DNA of 64,000 bases from Rhodobacteraceae bacterium Alg231-30 (GTDB lineage Bacteria > Pseudomonadota > Alphaproteobacteria > Rhodobacterales > Rhodobacteraceae): the NCBI GenBank assembly GCA_900143615.1, contig FREU01000002.1:724663-788662 (forward strand), given 5' to 3'. Position 1 is the first letter of the stretch; every line of letters starts with the position of its first letter. The notes beneath the pieces were generated by a model. It saw nothing but the letters and a program-made list of their open reading frames with translations. It made no database searches and had not been told where the DNA came from. Positions 53,054 through 62,719 of this stretch are shown in pieces. The position numbers and the translations under genes are program-made.

Positions 53054-53131
53054 TCTGCCGAGAGAAATTACATAGTACAGGTCAGGGGAGGCACGATAGC
53101 CACCCCAAACCGATGTCTCATAACGTTAACC

Positions 53132-53653
53132 TCAACCGACAATCAACTGTTTCAGCTGAAGCGCTTCATGCTCAAGCTGGTTTAGCCTGAAATTCACCAT
53201 ATCCCCGATCGTTACCATTCCGACCAATCCGGTATCATCCAAAACCGGCATATGGCGGAACCGTCCCTCGGTCATGCGGCGCAACACCGACACAAGCGGC
53301 TCTTGCGGAGTGCAGGTTTGCACCTGAGAGGTCATCACATCTTCTACCTTTTGAGGCAAAGTTTGACCGGGTGTGTCTGCCAGTTTTCGTACAATGTCAC
53401 GCTCTGACAGGATGCCTTGTAGCGCACCAGTGGCATCCGTCACCACCAAGGCCCCGATCCGACGGTCACGCAAAATCTTGACAGCCTCACCCAGAGTGTC
53501 TTGAGGGCGGATAGCATATACATCGCCGCCTTTTTGCTCAATCACCCGCTGCACATAAACAACTTCCGACGCGACATTGGATGTTGTCGATTGGCTAACT
53601 GTGCGGTTTTTTTCATCTGATTGGCGGTTTGGGGCTTGATAAGACGTTGGCAT
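53132..53653 (-). CDS. CBS-domain pair protein
   Basis: 173 residues with two CBS modules (about 40-95: YAIRPQDTLGEAVKILRDRRIGALVV; about 105-165: EPLVSVLRRMTEGRFRHMPVLDD). Such pairs bind adenosyl ligands and act as regulators, often as stress or dormancy factors or IMPDH-like sensors. No enzyme domain is attached. GGAG lies 7 bases upstream of the ATG. Converges on flgI with a 78-base gap. Confidence 0.88.
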   Translation of the reverse strand: MPTSYQAPNRQSDEKNRTVSQSTTSNVASEVVYVQRVIEQKGGDVYAIRPQDTLGEAVKILRDRRIGALVVTDATGALQGILSERDIVRKLADTPGQTLPQKVEDVMTSQVQTCTPQEPLVSVLRRMTEGRFRHMPVLDDTGLVGMVTIGDMVNFRLNQLEHEALQLKQLIVG

Positions 53654-53688
53654 TTGACGGCTCCTTGCGTGCAGGAAAGACAGTAAGT

Positions 53689-53916
53689 ATGTCTTCAGCC
53701 TATCGCCAAACTCAACCTTTTGGGATTTTTCTTTTGTCGGAATTTACACTTACGCCTGCTGTGGCGACCCCACTCTTTATTCTTGCGTGCCTAGCAGGGC
53801 ATCGATTCAGAAAAGTGTGGAAAGATGAAGGGCCGAATTGGCAGCTCTGGCTGTCCGGACTGATTGCGGGTGGTTGTTTGATCTTTTTGGCACTTGTGCC
53901 AATGGGCTACAGCTAA
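53689..53916 (+). CDS. Small membrane protein, unknown
   Basis: 75 residues from the ATG at 53689 (AGGAAAG lies about 10 bases upstream); a longer in-frame start would run into the divergent CBS gene. Two hydrophobic segments (TPAVATPLFILACLAG and LWLSGLIAGGCLIFLALVP) with a charged loop between. No family recognised. It stands alone before the hairpin at 53923. Confidence 0.6.
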   Translation: MSSAYRQTQPFGIFLLSEFTLTPAVATPLFILACLAGHRFRKVWKDEGPNWQLWLSGLIAGGCLIFLALVPMGYS

Positions 53917-53922
53917 AACAAA

Positions 53923-53944
53923 GGCCGCTGTAGAATCAGCGGCC
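53923..53944 (-). terminator. Hairpin terminator after nqrM (possibly bidirectional)
   Basis: Perfect 8-bp stem GGCCGCTG (53923-53930) / CAGCGGCC (53937-53944), 6-base loop. On the minus strand it is followed by TTTGTTTT, fitting the end of the apbE-nqrM transcript 20 bases past the nqrM stop. The small plus-strand gene ends 7 bases before it, so it may serve both. Confidence 0.7.
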
Positions 53945-53964
53945 CAAGGTACTTGTAGATTGTG

Positions 53965-54210
53965 TTAGGTAGGGGCGTTTTCCGCGTTCATTTCTGCGAC
54001 CATTTTACGGGCGCGCTTACAATGAATGCGATCACGCAACGGGCTGTCGGGATCGACATCTTTTTTGCAGATTAGGCATTTATCAGATCCCTCAACTGCA
54101 TTGAGGCCACCACAAGATCCTTTGATGGTTTTACCGCGGAACATCACACCAACAGACATTCCGAGAATGACCAGCAGCAAAAGCACAAATGCGAACACGA
54201 AAGTTTCCAA
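53965..54210 (-). CDS. nqrM: Na+-NQR maturation protein NqrM
   Basis: 81 residues: N-terminal membrane helix (FVFAFVLLLLVILGMSVGVMF) then IKGSCGGLNA, the NqrM (DUF539) signature, with Cys33, and further cysteines at 45, 48 and 64. NqrM helps insert the iron centre held between NqrD and NqrE. Cys33 is the residue known to be essential in the Vibrio protein; the later cysteines are arranged CxxC plus one rather than the usual tight CxC cluster. Co-transcribed with apbE, 14 bases downstream. Confidence 0.9.
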   Translation of the reverse strand: METFVFAFVLLLLVILGMSVGVMFRGKTIKGSCGGLNAVEGSDKCLICKKDVDPDSPLRDRIHCKRARKMVAEMNAENAPT

Positions 54211-54224
54211 GGCCTGATGCCTCC

Positions 54225-55250
54225 TTAGCTAGATTTCAACGCAATAAAGCCGGCAGATGGGGTCGAAATAAAGCTCAATTCTTCTTGGCTTGTATCCCGT
54301 TCGATGAAATATGCTGCAAGACCTTGCTCCTCAGCGATTTCCAGACCGCGTTCGCGACCAACAACCAAGAGCGCAGTCGCCCAAGCGTCTGCCATCATTG
54401 CATTGTCTGTCAGCACTGTGACTGATGCAGTTGTATGTGCCACGGGGCGCCCGGTTTTAGAGTCGATAATGTGGGAATAGCGCACACCATCTTCTTCAAA
54501 GTAGTTCCGATAGTCACCTGAGGTAGCCATGCCATAGTCCGAAATCCGTACAACGCTCATGATCTCGACTTTAGACGAATCAGGTGTTTCTATGGCGATA
54601 TTCCAAGGCACACCGTCGGGGTTATTGCCTTTGGCGAGCAGGTCTCCGCCAATTTCAACCATGTAATTTGTGATTCCAAAGCTCTCAAGTGTCGCTCCGA
54701 GCTGGTCGACACCAAAGCCCTTACCAATTGCGGCGAGGTACATTTCAGCCTCAGGCTTGAGTTTAAGCAGTTTTCCGCCGTCTAGTTTCACCGAAGAGGT
54801 TTGTCCGATGAGGTCCAAAGTCGCGGCAATTTCAGCATCCGAAGGGATCTCGCTATCAGCACCCTTTTTTCCAAAACCCCAAAGCTCGATAAGCGGCCCG
54901 ACCGTCAAATCAAACTGACCGTCACTTGCCATGTGCACCTCTTGCGCGGCGCGCAGCAGGTAGTCCATTTCCGGTGATATTTCAATCGGATCGGTCGAAC
55001 GGCTTGCGTTGATTTGCGAAATCTCGGACTGGGGATTCCAGTTCGACATTTGCTTATCTGTTTGACTTAGAGAGGATTCAATTGCTTCCAGAAGCTTTTC
55101 CTTGGTAAGGGATTTGTCTGGGTCCACAGCAACGACAGTATAGTTGGTTCCCATCGTCTGACCGGTCAGGGTGATGTCGTCGGCACCGCGCTTACAAGCC
55201 GCCAAAGCAAGTGTCATCAGAATAAAACTGCGTCGAGAAATACTGGTCAT
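54225..55250 (-). CDS. apbE: FAD:protein FMN transferase ApbE
   Basis: Periplasmic enzyme that attaches FMN to threonines of NqrB and NqrC, about 341 residues from the ATG at 55250. Lipoprotein-type signal (LMTLALAAC near residue 18). ApbE blocks: GTNYTVVAVD, YLAAIGKGFGVDQLG, VEIGGDLLAKG and IIDSKTGRPVAHTTASVTVL. The frame stays open up to 55283 (TTG) and no start has a good ribosome site. Divergent from nqrA and paired with nqrM, so both maturation factors sit beside the operon they serve. Confidence 0.92.
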   Translation of the reverse strand: MTSISRRSFILMTLALAACKRGADDITLTGQTMGTNYTVVAVDPDKSLTKEKLLEAIESSLSQTDKQMSNWNPQSEISQINASRSTDPIEISPEMDYLLRAAQEVHMASDGQFDLTVGPLIELWGFGKKGADSEIPSDAEIAATLDLIGQTSSVKLDGGKLLKLKPEAEMYLAAIGKGFGVDQLGATLESFGITNYMVEIGGDLLAKGNNPDGVPWNIAIETPDSSKVEIMSVVRISDYGMATSGDYRNYFEEDGVRYSHIIDSKTGRPVAHTTASVTVLTDNAMMADAWATALLVVGRERGLEIAEEQGLAAYFIERDTSQEELSFISTPSAGFIALKSS

Positions 55251-55463
55251 AGCGCACACTTTTTTGAGGGTTGGGCGCGACAAGGTGACGCGCTTTTCGC
55301 AGGTATTTCACCGCACTTTTCTTTGCGCGCGGACATTATTTCGCCCATCGCGAAGAAACAATAGGAAATCGAAATGATAAACACTGGCTGCCAGCCAAAA
55401 ACCCGAGTATATGGCCCCTCGAGACAATCCTCATAATACAACTAACGACAGGATGACATTGGC

Positions 55464-56807
55464 GTGCAGCATTTCGTGCTACGAAAAGGCCTGAATCTTC
55501 CGGTCACCGGCGCACCCGGCGAAGGAATTCATGAAGGCCCCGCGGTTAAGACCGTAGGCATCTTGGGTTCAGACTACATAGGACTGAAACCCAGACTTTC
55601 AATCGCAGAGGGTGATATTGTGGCCGCGGGTTCCCCGCTCATGGCCCATAAAGATACCCCGCAAGCAGTGGTGGTGTCCCCGGTATCGGGACGGATCAAA
55701 TCAATCAACCGCGGCGCGAGGCGTGTGCTGTTGAGTATTGAGATAGAGGTGGACGCAAGCGCGGCCGACCCTATCAACTTCTCTGACATCGGCGATGCCG
55801 CCACCCGAGAGGGGTTGGTGGAGCGACTGTGTGCTGCAGGGCAATGGGGCGCGTTCCGCACACGTCCTTATTCCAAGGTTCCAGAAACCGACACGACGCC
55901 GGCGGCGATTTACGTCACCGCAATGGACAGCGAGCCTCTGACGGCAGATCCTGAAGTGGTCATCGCGGAGCGTGGCGAGGACTTTGCAAAAGGTCTGGCG
56001 GCAGTCGCAAAGCTGAGTGGCGGCAAAACCTATCTGTGTCACGCCAAAGATGCCAAAGTTCCCGGTGCCGACATTGAAGGTGTGGAAGTTGCAACTTTTG
56101 ATGGTCCCCACCCAGCAGGTCTGGCCGGTACTCACATGCATTTCCTTGAGCCAGCTTCAGCTACCAAGACAGTGTGGTCGATTGGCTATCAAGATGTGAT
56201 CGCAATTGGACGCTTGCTGGAAACTGGCAATGTCGACGCAACCCGCGTGATTGCACTATGTGGTCCGCTTTGCGCCAACCCTCGCCTCGTGCGCACGCTG
56301 ACGGGCGCGTCGATGGTAGAATTGACTGAAGGTGACATCACTGGTGACAGTGCCATCCGTTTGATCTCGGGATCGATCCTGAGCGGAAAATCAGGCGAAC
56401 CGGTAGAAGCATATCTGGGTCGCTACGCACGTCAACTGACCGTTATCGAAGAAGACACCTATAAAATTCCGATGGGCTGGATTCGCCCGATGGGAAGCAA
56501 GTATTCCTACTTGCCGGTTTTGGCGTCTGCCTTCTCCAAAAAGCTGTTCCCGCTGACGTCCAACATGAATGGCGGTCGTCGTGCGATGGTGCCTCTAGGC
56601 ACTTTCGAAGAGCTCATGCCTCAGGATTACCTACCCACGCAATTGCTGCGTGCGCTACTGGTGATGGACACAGATGACGCCCAAGCTCTCGGTGCGTTGG
56701 AACTGGACGAAGAAGACCTCGGCCTTGTTGGATTTGCTTGCCCTGCAAAATACGAATACGGCATGGCGCTGCGCGACAGCCTAATCAAGATTGAAAGGGA
56801 GGGCTGA
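55464..56807 (+). CDS. nqrA: Na+-translocating NADH:quinone reductase subunit A
   Basis: Peripheral cytoplasmic subunit linked to quinone interaction, 447 residues, usual length. Blocks: RKGLNLPVTGAPGEGIHEGP at the N-terminus and MNGGRRAMVPLGTFEELMPQD near 372-395. GTG start at 55464 with AGGATGA upstream. Its stop lies 1 base before nqrB. First gene of the nqrABCDEF operon. Confidence 0.95.
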   Translation: MQHFVLRKGLNLPVTGAPGEGIHEGPAVKTVGILGSDYIGLKPRLSIAEGDIVAAGSPLMAHKDTPQAVVVSPVSGRIKSINRGARRVLLSIEIEVDASAADPINFSDIGDAATREGLVERLCAAGQWGAFRTRPYSKVPETDTTPAAIYVTAMDSEPLTADPEVVIAERGEDFAKGLAAVAKLSGGKTYLCHAKDAKVPGADIEGVEVATFDGPHPAGLAGTHMHFLEPASATKTVWSIGYQDVIAIGRLLETGNVDATRVIALCGPLCANPRLVRTLTGASMVELTEGDITGDSAIRLISGSILSGKSGEPVEAYLGRYARQLTVIEEDTYKIPMGWIRPMGSKYSYLPVLASAFSKKLFPLTSNMNGGRRAMVPLGTFEELMPQDYLPTQLLRALLVMDTDDAQALGALELDEEDLGLVGFACPAKYEYGMALRDSLIKIEREG

Positions 56808-56808
56808 C

Positions 56809-58008
56809 ATGGGGTTACGCAACTTCTTTGAACGCATCGAGCCGCACTTTGAAAAAGGTGGCAAATATGAGCGTTACTTCCCCATCTACGAGATGGTGGA
56901 GAGCCTGGTCTATACACCCAAGACCGTAACCACTGCCGCGCCACATGCGCGCTCGTATGTGGATATGAAGCGGATCATGACCTACGTCGTGCTCGCAACG
57001 ATCCCCTGTATCATCATGGGGCTCTACAACGTCGGCCTTCAGGTCAACTCGGCTTATGAAACAATTCCTGTTTCAGGCTGGCGCGCCGCGATCATCGACT
57101 TTGTCGGTATCGGTTTTAATGCGGCCAACCCGCTGGCGAACATCGCACACGGTTTGATGTACTTTATCCCAATCTACCTGACCACGCTTGTCGTTGGCGG
57201 TATATGGGAAGTGCTTTTCGCCACTGTGCGCCGCCACGAAGTTAACGAAGGCTTCCTCGTTTCCTCAATGCTATTTGCCTTGATCCTGCCGCCAGCAACT
57301 CCGCTGTGGCAAGTGGCTCTGGGCATCAGTTTTGGTGTGGTCATCGGTAAAGAAGTCTTTGGCGGCACTGGCAAGAACTTCCTCAACCCTGCTCTGACAG
57401 GTCGGGCATTCCTGTACTTCGCTTATCCGGCATATATGTCTGGCGATACAGTTTGGACGCCTGTTGACGGCTTCTCCGGCGCGACCGCACTGTCGGTTTC
57501 GGCTTCTGAGGGATATCAGGCGCTGGCAGCAAACGGCGTGAACTGGATGAATTCCTTTGTCGGTACAATCCAAGGGTCGATTGGTGAAACATCTGCGCTG
57601 GCTTGCTTGATTGGCCTCGCCTTCCTGTTGATCACCAAAATCGCAAACTGGCGCCTTGTTGTCGGGTGTATGGCTGGCATGGTCGGTTTCTCGCTCTTGC
57701 TCAACATGATCGGTTCCGAAACCAACCCAATGTTTGCAATGCCTTGGTACTGGCACTTTGTGGTTGGCGGATTTGCTTTTGGCCTCGTCTTCATGGTCAC
57801 CGAACCCGTTTCCGCATCACACACAAACGTCGGGCGCTATATCTACGGCGCGCTGATTGGCTTCATGGTTGTCATGATCCGCGTAATCAACCCAGCGTTC
57901 CCCGAAGGCATGATGCTGGCCATCTTGTTTGGCAACGTCTTCGCACCGCTGATTGACTACTTTGTGGTTCAGGCCAACATCAAACGGAGGGCGCGTCGCA
58001 ATGCCTGA
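56809..58008 (+). CDS. nqrB: Na+-translocating NADH:quinone reductase subunit B
   Basis: Membrane subunit of 399 residues with about ten helices. The flavinylation motif SGAT, at 223-226, puts FMN on Thr226, the counterpart of Thr236 in Vibrio. GKNFLNPALTGRAFLYFAYP precedes it. Start at 56809 is chosen for AGGGAGG upstream and 1-base spacing from nqrA. It overlaps nqrC by 8 bases. Confidence 0.96.
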   Translation: MGLRNFFERIEPHFEKGGKYERYFPIYEMVESLVYTPKTVTTAAPHARSYVDMKRIMTYVVLATIPCIIMGLYNVGLQVNSAYETIPVSGWRAAIIDFVGIGFNAANPLANIAHGLMYFIPIYLTTLVVGGIWEVLFATVRRHEVNEGFLVSSMLFALILPPATPLWQVALGISFGVVIGKEVFGGTGKNFLNPALTGRAFLYFAYPAYMSGDTVWTPVDGFSGATALSVSASEGYQALAANGVNWMNSFVGTIQGSIGETSALACLIGLAFLLITKIANWRLVVGCMAGMVGFSLLLNMIGSETNPMFAMPWYWHFVVGGFAFGLVFMVTEPVSASHTNVGRYIYGALIGFMVVMIRVINPAFPEGMMLAILFGNVFAPLIDYFVVQANIKRRARRNA

Positions 58009-58810
58009 TGTCCAGACACAAAAACAGGGACCTTTGGCCCGCTTTCTGGCTATGCCGCCCGATAGCACGCCCAAGACGGTCTTTATCGCAGTCGCTCTCT
58101 GCCTCGTCGCATCCATGATCGTATCTGCAACTTCGGTTGCGCTGCGCCCATTGCAAGAGCAGAACAAACTCATCGACAAGCAGAAAAACGTTCTGCAAGT
58201 AGCTGGCCTGTACGAGCCTGGCATGAATGTTCTGGAGGCCTTTAGCGTCTTTGAACCTCATGTTGTGGATATGGCCACTGGCACCTTCACCGATGAGTTT
58301 GACGCGACAACGTTTGATGATCGCGCGGCTGCAAGAGATCCGGAACTTTCAATCCGTCTTACGGACGATCCTGCCGGGATCGGTCGTCAAACTAAATACG
58401 CGACGATCTATTTGCTGCGTGATGACGATGGCAACATCGACAAGGTGATCCTGCCGATGCATGGCTACGGTTTGTGGTCGACAATGTACGGCTTTATTGC
58501 GCTGGAAGAGAACGGCAATGACATCTTTGGTCTGCAGTTCTATGACCATGGTGAAACACCCGGTCTTGGCGCTGAAATCGACAACCCACGCTGGAAAGCG
58601 TTGTGGGGTGGTAAGAAGCTGCTGGACGACCAAGGCGAGCTGCAAATCACTGTCGCCAAATCCGCTCCGGCCGCAGGGTCTGATTTCCATGTGGACGCTA
58701 TCGCGGGTGCAACACTGACCTCTGTTGGTGTCGACAACCTCGTACGTTTCTGGATGGGCGAAGCTGGCTTTGCGCCATTCCTTGAAACCCTCAAAGCGGG
58801 AGACATCTAA
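58001..58810 (+). CDS. nqrC: Na+-translocating NADH:quinone reductase subunit C
   Basis: 269 residues, one N-terminal membrane helix ([19 protein letters not shown]) and a periplasmic FMN-binding domain. Flavinylation motif AGATLTS places FMN on about Thr238. [16 protein letters not shown] and [14 protein letters not shown] are typical. ATG at 58001 with GGAGG 8 bases upstream, inside the end of nqrB. Confidence 0.95.
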   Translation: MPDVQTQKQGPLARFLAMPPDSTPKTVFIAVALCLVASMIVSATSVALRPLQEQNKLIDKQKNVLQVAGLYEPGMNVLEAFSVFEPHVVDMATGTFTDEFDATTFDDRAAARDPELSIRLTDDPAGIGRQTKYATIYLLRDDDGNIDKVILPMHGYGLWSTMYGFIALEENGNDIFGLQFYDHGETPGLGAEIDNPRWKALWGGKKLLDDQGELQITVAKSAPAAGSDFHVDAIAGATLTSVGVDNLVRFWMGEAGFAPFLETLKAGDI

Positions 58811-59463
58811 TGGCTCAAACCAAGAAAACCCTGCTGACCCAGCCGCTGGTCGACAACAACCCGATTACACTTCAGGTATTGGGGATTTGTTCGGCACTGG
58901 CGGTGACGTCTTCGCTGCAAGTCGCGCTCGTTATGGCGTTGGCCGTAACAGCCGTGACCGGCTTTGCGTCCATGTTCATTTCGGTACTGCGCAACCAGAT
59001 TCCGGGGTCTATTCGGATCATCGTGCAGATGGTGATCATCGCCTCTCTGGTGATCATCGTGGATCAAGTGCTAAAAGCCTACGCCTATGACGTCTCTAAG
59101 ACATTGTCGGTGTTTGTCGGCCTGATCATCACCAACTGTATTGTGATGGGCCGCGCTGAAGCCTTCGCCATGAAAAACCCGCCCATCGACAGCTTTATCG
59201 ACGGTGTCGGTAACGGCTTGGGATATGGTGCGTTGCTTCTGGTCGTCGGATTTATCCGCGAATTGTTCGGAGCTGGAAGCCTGTTCGGAATCACCATCTT
59301 TGAAACCGTAAACAACGGCGGCTGGTATGTGCCAAACGGCATGCTGCTTCTGCCTCCTTCCGCTTTCTTCATCATCGGTCTACTGATCTGGGCAATCCGG
59401 AGCTGGAAACCGAAACAGGTGGAAGAGCGTGAATACAAAATCCAGACTGTGGAGGGCCACTGA
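58810..59463 (+). CDS. nqrD: Na+-translocating NADH:quinone reductase subunit D
   Basis: Six-helix membrane subunit, 217 residues. The N-terminal [20 protein letters not shown] and the cysteine in [14 protein letters not shown] (ligand of the iron centre shared with NqrE) are conserved. One-base TAATG overlap with nqrC and TGATG with nqrE. Confidence 0.96.
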   Translation: MAQTKKTLLTQPLVDNNPITLQVLGICSALAVTSSLQVALVMALAVTAVTGFASMFISVLRNQIPGSIRIIVQMVIIASLVIIVDQVLKAYAYDVSKTLSVFVGLIITNCIVMGRAEAFAMKNPPIDSFIDGVGNGLGYGALLLVVGFIRELFGAGSLFGITIFETVNNGGWYVPNGMLLLPPSAFFIIGLLIWAIRSWKPKQVEEREYKIQTVEGH

Positions 59464-60071
59464 TGGAAGAGCTCATTTCCTTAGCCGTAAAGGCTGTCTT
59501 TGTTGAGAACCTTGCGCTCTCATTCTTCCTTGGCATGTGTACCTTCTTGGCTGTGTCCAAGAAAATTTCAACTGCCATTGGTCTGGGTGTGTCGGTGATG
59601 GTGGTACAGTTGATTACTGTACCTACCAACTACCTGTTGCTGACCTTTCTGCTTGCGCCTGGTGCGCTGGCCTGGGCGGGCTTTCCCAATGTCGATCTCA
59701 CCTTCTTGGGTCTGATCTGCTACATCGGCGTGATCGCGGCGATGGTACAGATCCTTGAGATGGTCCTCGATAAGTTCTTCCCACCACTCTACAACGCTTT
59801 GGGTGTGTTCTTGCCATTGATTACCGTGAACTGCGCCATCCTCGGTGGGTCGCTGTTCATGGTGGAGCGGGACTACAACTTTGCCGAAAGCATGACCTAC
59901 GGTCTGTCTTCCGGCTTTGGTTGGGCACTGGCAATTGCCGCTATGGCAGGTGTGCGCGAAAAGCTGAAGTACTCCGATATTCCTGATGGCCTGCAAGGGC
60001 TGGGAATTACCTTCATCTCGGCGGGATTGATGGCTTTGGCCTTCATGTCCTTCTCCGGCGTGAAACTCTGA
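59463..60071 (+). CDS. nqrE: Na+-translocating NADH:quinone reductase subunit E
   Basis: Membrane subunit, 202 residues, homologous to NqrD with inverted topology. [22 protein letters not shown] near the N-terminus and [15 protein letters not shown] near 118-132 supply the cysteines for the iron centre with NqrD. Starts on the last base of nqrD. Confidence 0.96.
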   Translation: MEELISLAVKAVFVENLALSFFLGMCTFLAVSKKISTAIGLGVSVMVVQLITVPTNYLLLTFLLAPGALAWAGFPNVDLTFLGLICYIGVIAAMVQILEMVLDKFFPPLYNALGVFLPLITVNCAILGGSLFMVERDYNFAESMTYGLSSGFGWALAIAAMAGVREKLKYSDIPDGLQGLGITFISAGLMALAFMSFSGVKL

Positions 60072-60084
60072 AGGGCAAAACGAC

Positions 60085-61308
60085 ATGGAAACTTTTACTC
60101 TAGGCGTCTTGCTATTCACGCTGATCGTTCTTGCTCTTGTAACGATCATCATTTTCGCGCGCTCAAAACTGGTGTCTTCGGGCAACGTCAATATCACCAT
60201 CAACGGTGAAAAGACCATTTCCGTACCTGCTGGCGGCAAACTGCTGCAAACACTAGCAGAACAGAAGATGTTCGTACCTTCCGCCTGTGGCGGCGGCGGA
60301 ACCTGCGCTCAGTGCCGTGTGCGCGTTCACTCAGGCGGCGGGTCGATCTTGCCAACGGAAGAAGGCCACATCACAAAACGTGAAGCGGCCTGTGGCGACC
60401 GCCTGTCCTGTCAGGTGGCCGTCAAGCAGAACATGGACATCGAAGTCCCTGAAGAAGTGTTCGGCGTGAAAAAGTGGGAGTGCACAGTGCGCTCCAACGA
60501 GAACGTCGCAACCTTCATCAAGAACCTGGTTCTGGAACTGCCCGAAGGCGAAGACGTGGCCTTCCGCGCAGGCGGCTACATTCAGATTGAAGCCCCTGCA
60601 CACAAGCTGAAGTATACCGACTTTGACATCGAAGAAGAATACCGTGAGGACTGGGACAAGTTTAACTTGTGGCAGTTTGAATCGGTGGTTGATGAGCCGG
60701 TTGAACGCGCCTATTCGATGGCCAACTACCCAGATGAAAAAGGGCTCATCATGCTGAACGTGCGTGTGGCATCGCCCCCTCCGGGCAGCCAAGGCATTCC
60801 AGCTGGTAAGATGTCGTCCTACATCTTTAACCTCAAGCCGGGTGACAAGGTCACCATCTCGGGTCCATATGGCGAATTCTTCGCGCGTGAGACTCAAAAA
60901 GAAATGGTCTTTGTCGGCGGTGGTGCTGGTATGGCGCCAATGCGCAGCCACATCTTTGACCAACTCAAGCGTCTGCAGAACCGTGATCGCAAGATCTCAT
61001 TCTGGTACGGTGCACGCTCTAAGCGCGAGATGTTCTTTGTTGAAGACTTTGACGGCCTGGCCAAAGAGTTCGACAACTTTGACTGGCACGTAGCGCTCTC
61101 AGATGCACTGCCTGAGGATGATTGGGGTGGTTACACCGGCTTCATTCACAACGTGCTGTTTGAAGAATATCTCAAGAACCATCCAGCACCTGAAGACTGT
61201 GAATACTACATGTGTGGCCCGCCCATCATGAACCAGTCCGTGATCAACATGCTGCTGGAACTCGGCGTTGACCGCGAAGACATCATGCTCGATGACTTTG
61301 GCGGCTAA
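60085..61308 (+). CDS. nqrF: Na+-translocating NADH:quinone reductase subunit F
   Basis: Electron entry subunit, 407 residues. N-terminal membrane helix ([16 protein letters not shown]), ferredoxin [2Fe-2S] domain with cysteines in [12 protein letters not shown] and a fourth in DRLSCQ, FAD-binding domain (RAYSMANYP) and NADH domain ([19 protein letters not shown], ending [10 protein letters not shown]). It oxidises NADH in the cytoplasm. AAGGGC precedes the ATG 13 bases after nqrE. Confidence 0.97.
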   Translation: METFTLGVLLFTLIVLALVTIIIFARSKLVSSGNVNITINGEKTISVPAGGKLLQTLAEQKMFVPSACGGGGTCAQCRVRVHSGGGSILPTEEGHITKREAACGDRLSCQVAVKQNMDIEVPEEVFGVKKWECTVRSNENVATFIKNLVLELPEGEDVAFRAGGYIQIEAPAHKLKYTDFDIEEEYREDWDKFNLWQFESVVDEPVERAYSMANYPDEKGLIMLNVRVASPPPGSQGIPAGKMSSYIFNLKPGDKVTISGPYGEFFARETQKEMVFVGGGAGMAPMRSHIFDQLKRLQNRDRKISFWYGARSKREMFFVEDFDGLAKEFDNFDWHVALSDALPEDDWGGYTGFIHNVLFEEYLKNHPAPEDCEYYMCGPPIMNQSVINMLLELGVDREDIMLDDFGG

Positions 61309-61326
61309 CCTAAAGCCCCAGAAAAC

Positions 61327-61360
61327 GAAAACGCCGCCCATTGAGGCGGCGTTTTCTTTT
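61327..61360 (+). terminator. Rho-independent terminator of the nqr operon
   Basis: Twelve-base perfect stem GAAAACGCCGCC (61327-61338) / GGCGGCGTTTTC (61345-61356), 6-base loop, then TTTT. The minus-strand side also carries T-rich sequence, so it may also end the convergent hslU transcript, whose stop is 46 bases away. Confidence 0.88.
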
Positions 61361-61405
61361 GAGTACTACAGTTTTTGGGAGACCCTTATTAAGTCTGTTC
61401 TGAAA

Positions 61406-62719
61406 TCACAAAACGTACCGGCTCACGTCCACGGATTTCGCCAATTCACCGAGGTTCTTTTCAACAAAGGCGGCATCTACTGTGACCTCCTGACCGGGTT
61501 GATCCGGTGCAGAAAAGCTAAGTTCCTCAAAGACCCGTTCGATAATCGTATAAAGCCGACGCGCCCCGATGTTTTCAACAGACTGGTTCACGTCAGCCGC
61601 GATTTTCGCCAACGCAGCAATACCGTCCTCGGTAAAGGTCACTTCAACCTCTTCGGTCTGCATCAGCGCGGTGTATTGAAGCGTCAGCGCATTGTCAGTC
61701 TCGGTCAGAATTCGCACAAAATCTCCTTCGGTCAGGGCACGAAGTTCTACGCGAATTGGCAAACGACCCTGAAGTTCTGGCAGAAGGTCCGAAGGTTTAG
61801 CAATATGAAACGCACCAGAGGCAATAAACAGAATGTGGTCGGTTTTCACCGCACCGTATTTTGTGGACACCGTTGTGCCTTCAATCAGGGGAAGTAGGTC
61901 ACGCTGCACACCTTCGCGGGACACATCTCCACCGCGCGCCTCTTGGCGCGCACAAACCTTGTCGATTTCGTCCAAAAACACGATACCGTTTTGCTCAACA
62001 GCTTCCAAAGCCGCACGGTTGACTGTTTCGTCATCCAGCAGCTTGTCGGCTTCCTCAGAGATCAACAGCTCATAGCTCTCAGCCACGGTCAGGCGTTTCT
62101 TAACAGTACGACCGCCCATAGCTTTGCCGAATAGATCGCCGAGGTTCATCATTCCCATTTGGCCACCACCGGGCTGACCTGGGATATCAAACATTCCGCC
62201 CATAGGGTTTGACGTATCTGCAAGCTCAAGCTCGATGACGGTGCTATCCAGCTCGCCTGCCTTTAGCTTTTTGCGGAACATGTCGCGCGTGCCTTCGCGC
62301 GCATCTTTTCCGGCAATTGCTTCGATCACACGGTCTTCGGCAGCCTGATGCGCATTGGCTTTGACATCATCTCGCATTTGCTCGCGAACCTGAATGATGG
62401 CCGCATCCATCAAATCGCGGATAATCTGTTCGACATCACGGCCAACGTAGCCAACTTCGGTGAATTTGGTGGCTTCAACCTTGATGAACGGCGCCTTGGC
62501 AAGCTTTGCCAAACGGCGGCTAATCTCGGTTTTGCCAACACCCGTGGGCCCAATCATCAAGATGTTTTTGGGATATACCTCGTCACGTAGATCATCTGAG
62601 AGCTGCTTTCGCCGCCAGCGATTGCGCAAGGCCACAGCCACAGCGCGTTTTGCGTCGTTTTGGCCAATGATGAAACGGTCAAGTTCGGATACGATTTCGC
62701 GGGGTGTAAGATCAGTCAC
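61406..62719 (-). CDS. hslU: HslVU protease ATPase subunit HslU
   Basis: AAA+ unfoldase of the HslVU (ClpYQ) protease, 437 residues. Walker A GPTGVGKT at 57-64, [14 protein letters not shown] (pore loop and box) near 90-105, Walker B VFLDEIDK, and the C-terminal tail that docks on HslV (ends DVSRYVL). GTG start at 62719 overlapping the stop of the aldo/keto reductase as GTGA. hslV is not adjacent but is two genes upstream in the same operon. Confidence 0.96.
   Translation of the reverse strand: MTDLTPREIVSELDRFIIGQNDAKRAVAVALRNRWRRKQLSDDLRDEVYPKNILMIGPTGVGKTEISRRLAKLAKAPFIKVEATKFTEVGYVGRDVEQIIRDLMDAAIIQVREQMRDDVKANAHQAAEDRVIEAIAGKDAREGTRDMFRKKLKAGELDSTVIELELADTSNPMGGMFDIPGQPGGGQMGMMNLGDLFGKAMGGRTVKKRLTVAESYELLISEEADKLLDDETVNRAALEAVEQNGIVFLDEIDKVCARQEARGGDVSREGVQRDLLPLIEGTTVSTKYGAVKTDHILFIASGAFHIAKPSDLLPELQGRLPIRVELRALTEGDFVRILTETDNALTLQYTALMQTEEVEVTFTEDGIAALAKIAADVNQSVENIGARRLYTIIERVFEELSFSAPDQPGQEVTVDAAFVEKNLGELAKSVDVSRYVL

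Noticed and set aside
55247..55441. 64-codon open frame upstream of apbE ending in an ATGA overlap with the apbE start
   Set aside because: It fills the nqrA/apbE divergent promoter region, has no good ribosome site and shows no conserved features; a short coupled leader cannot be fully excluded.
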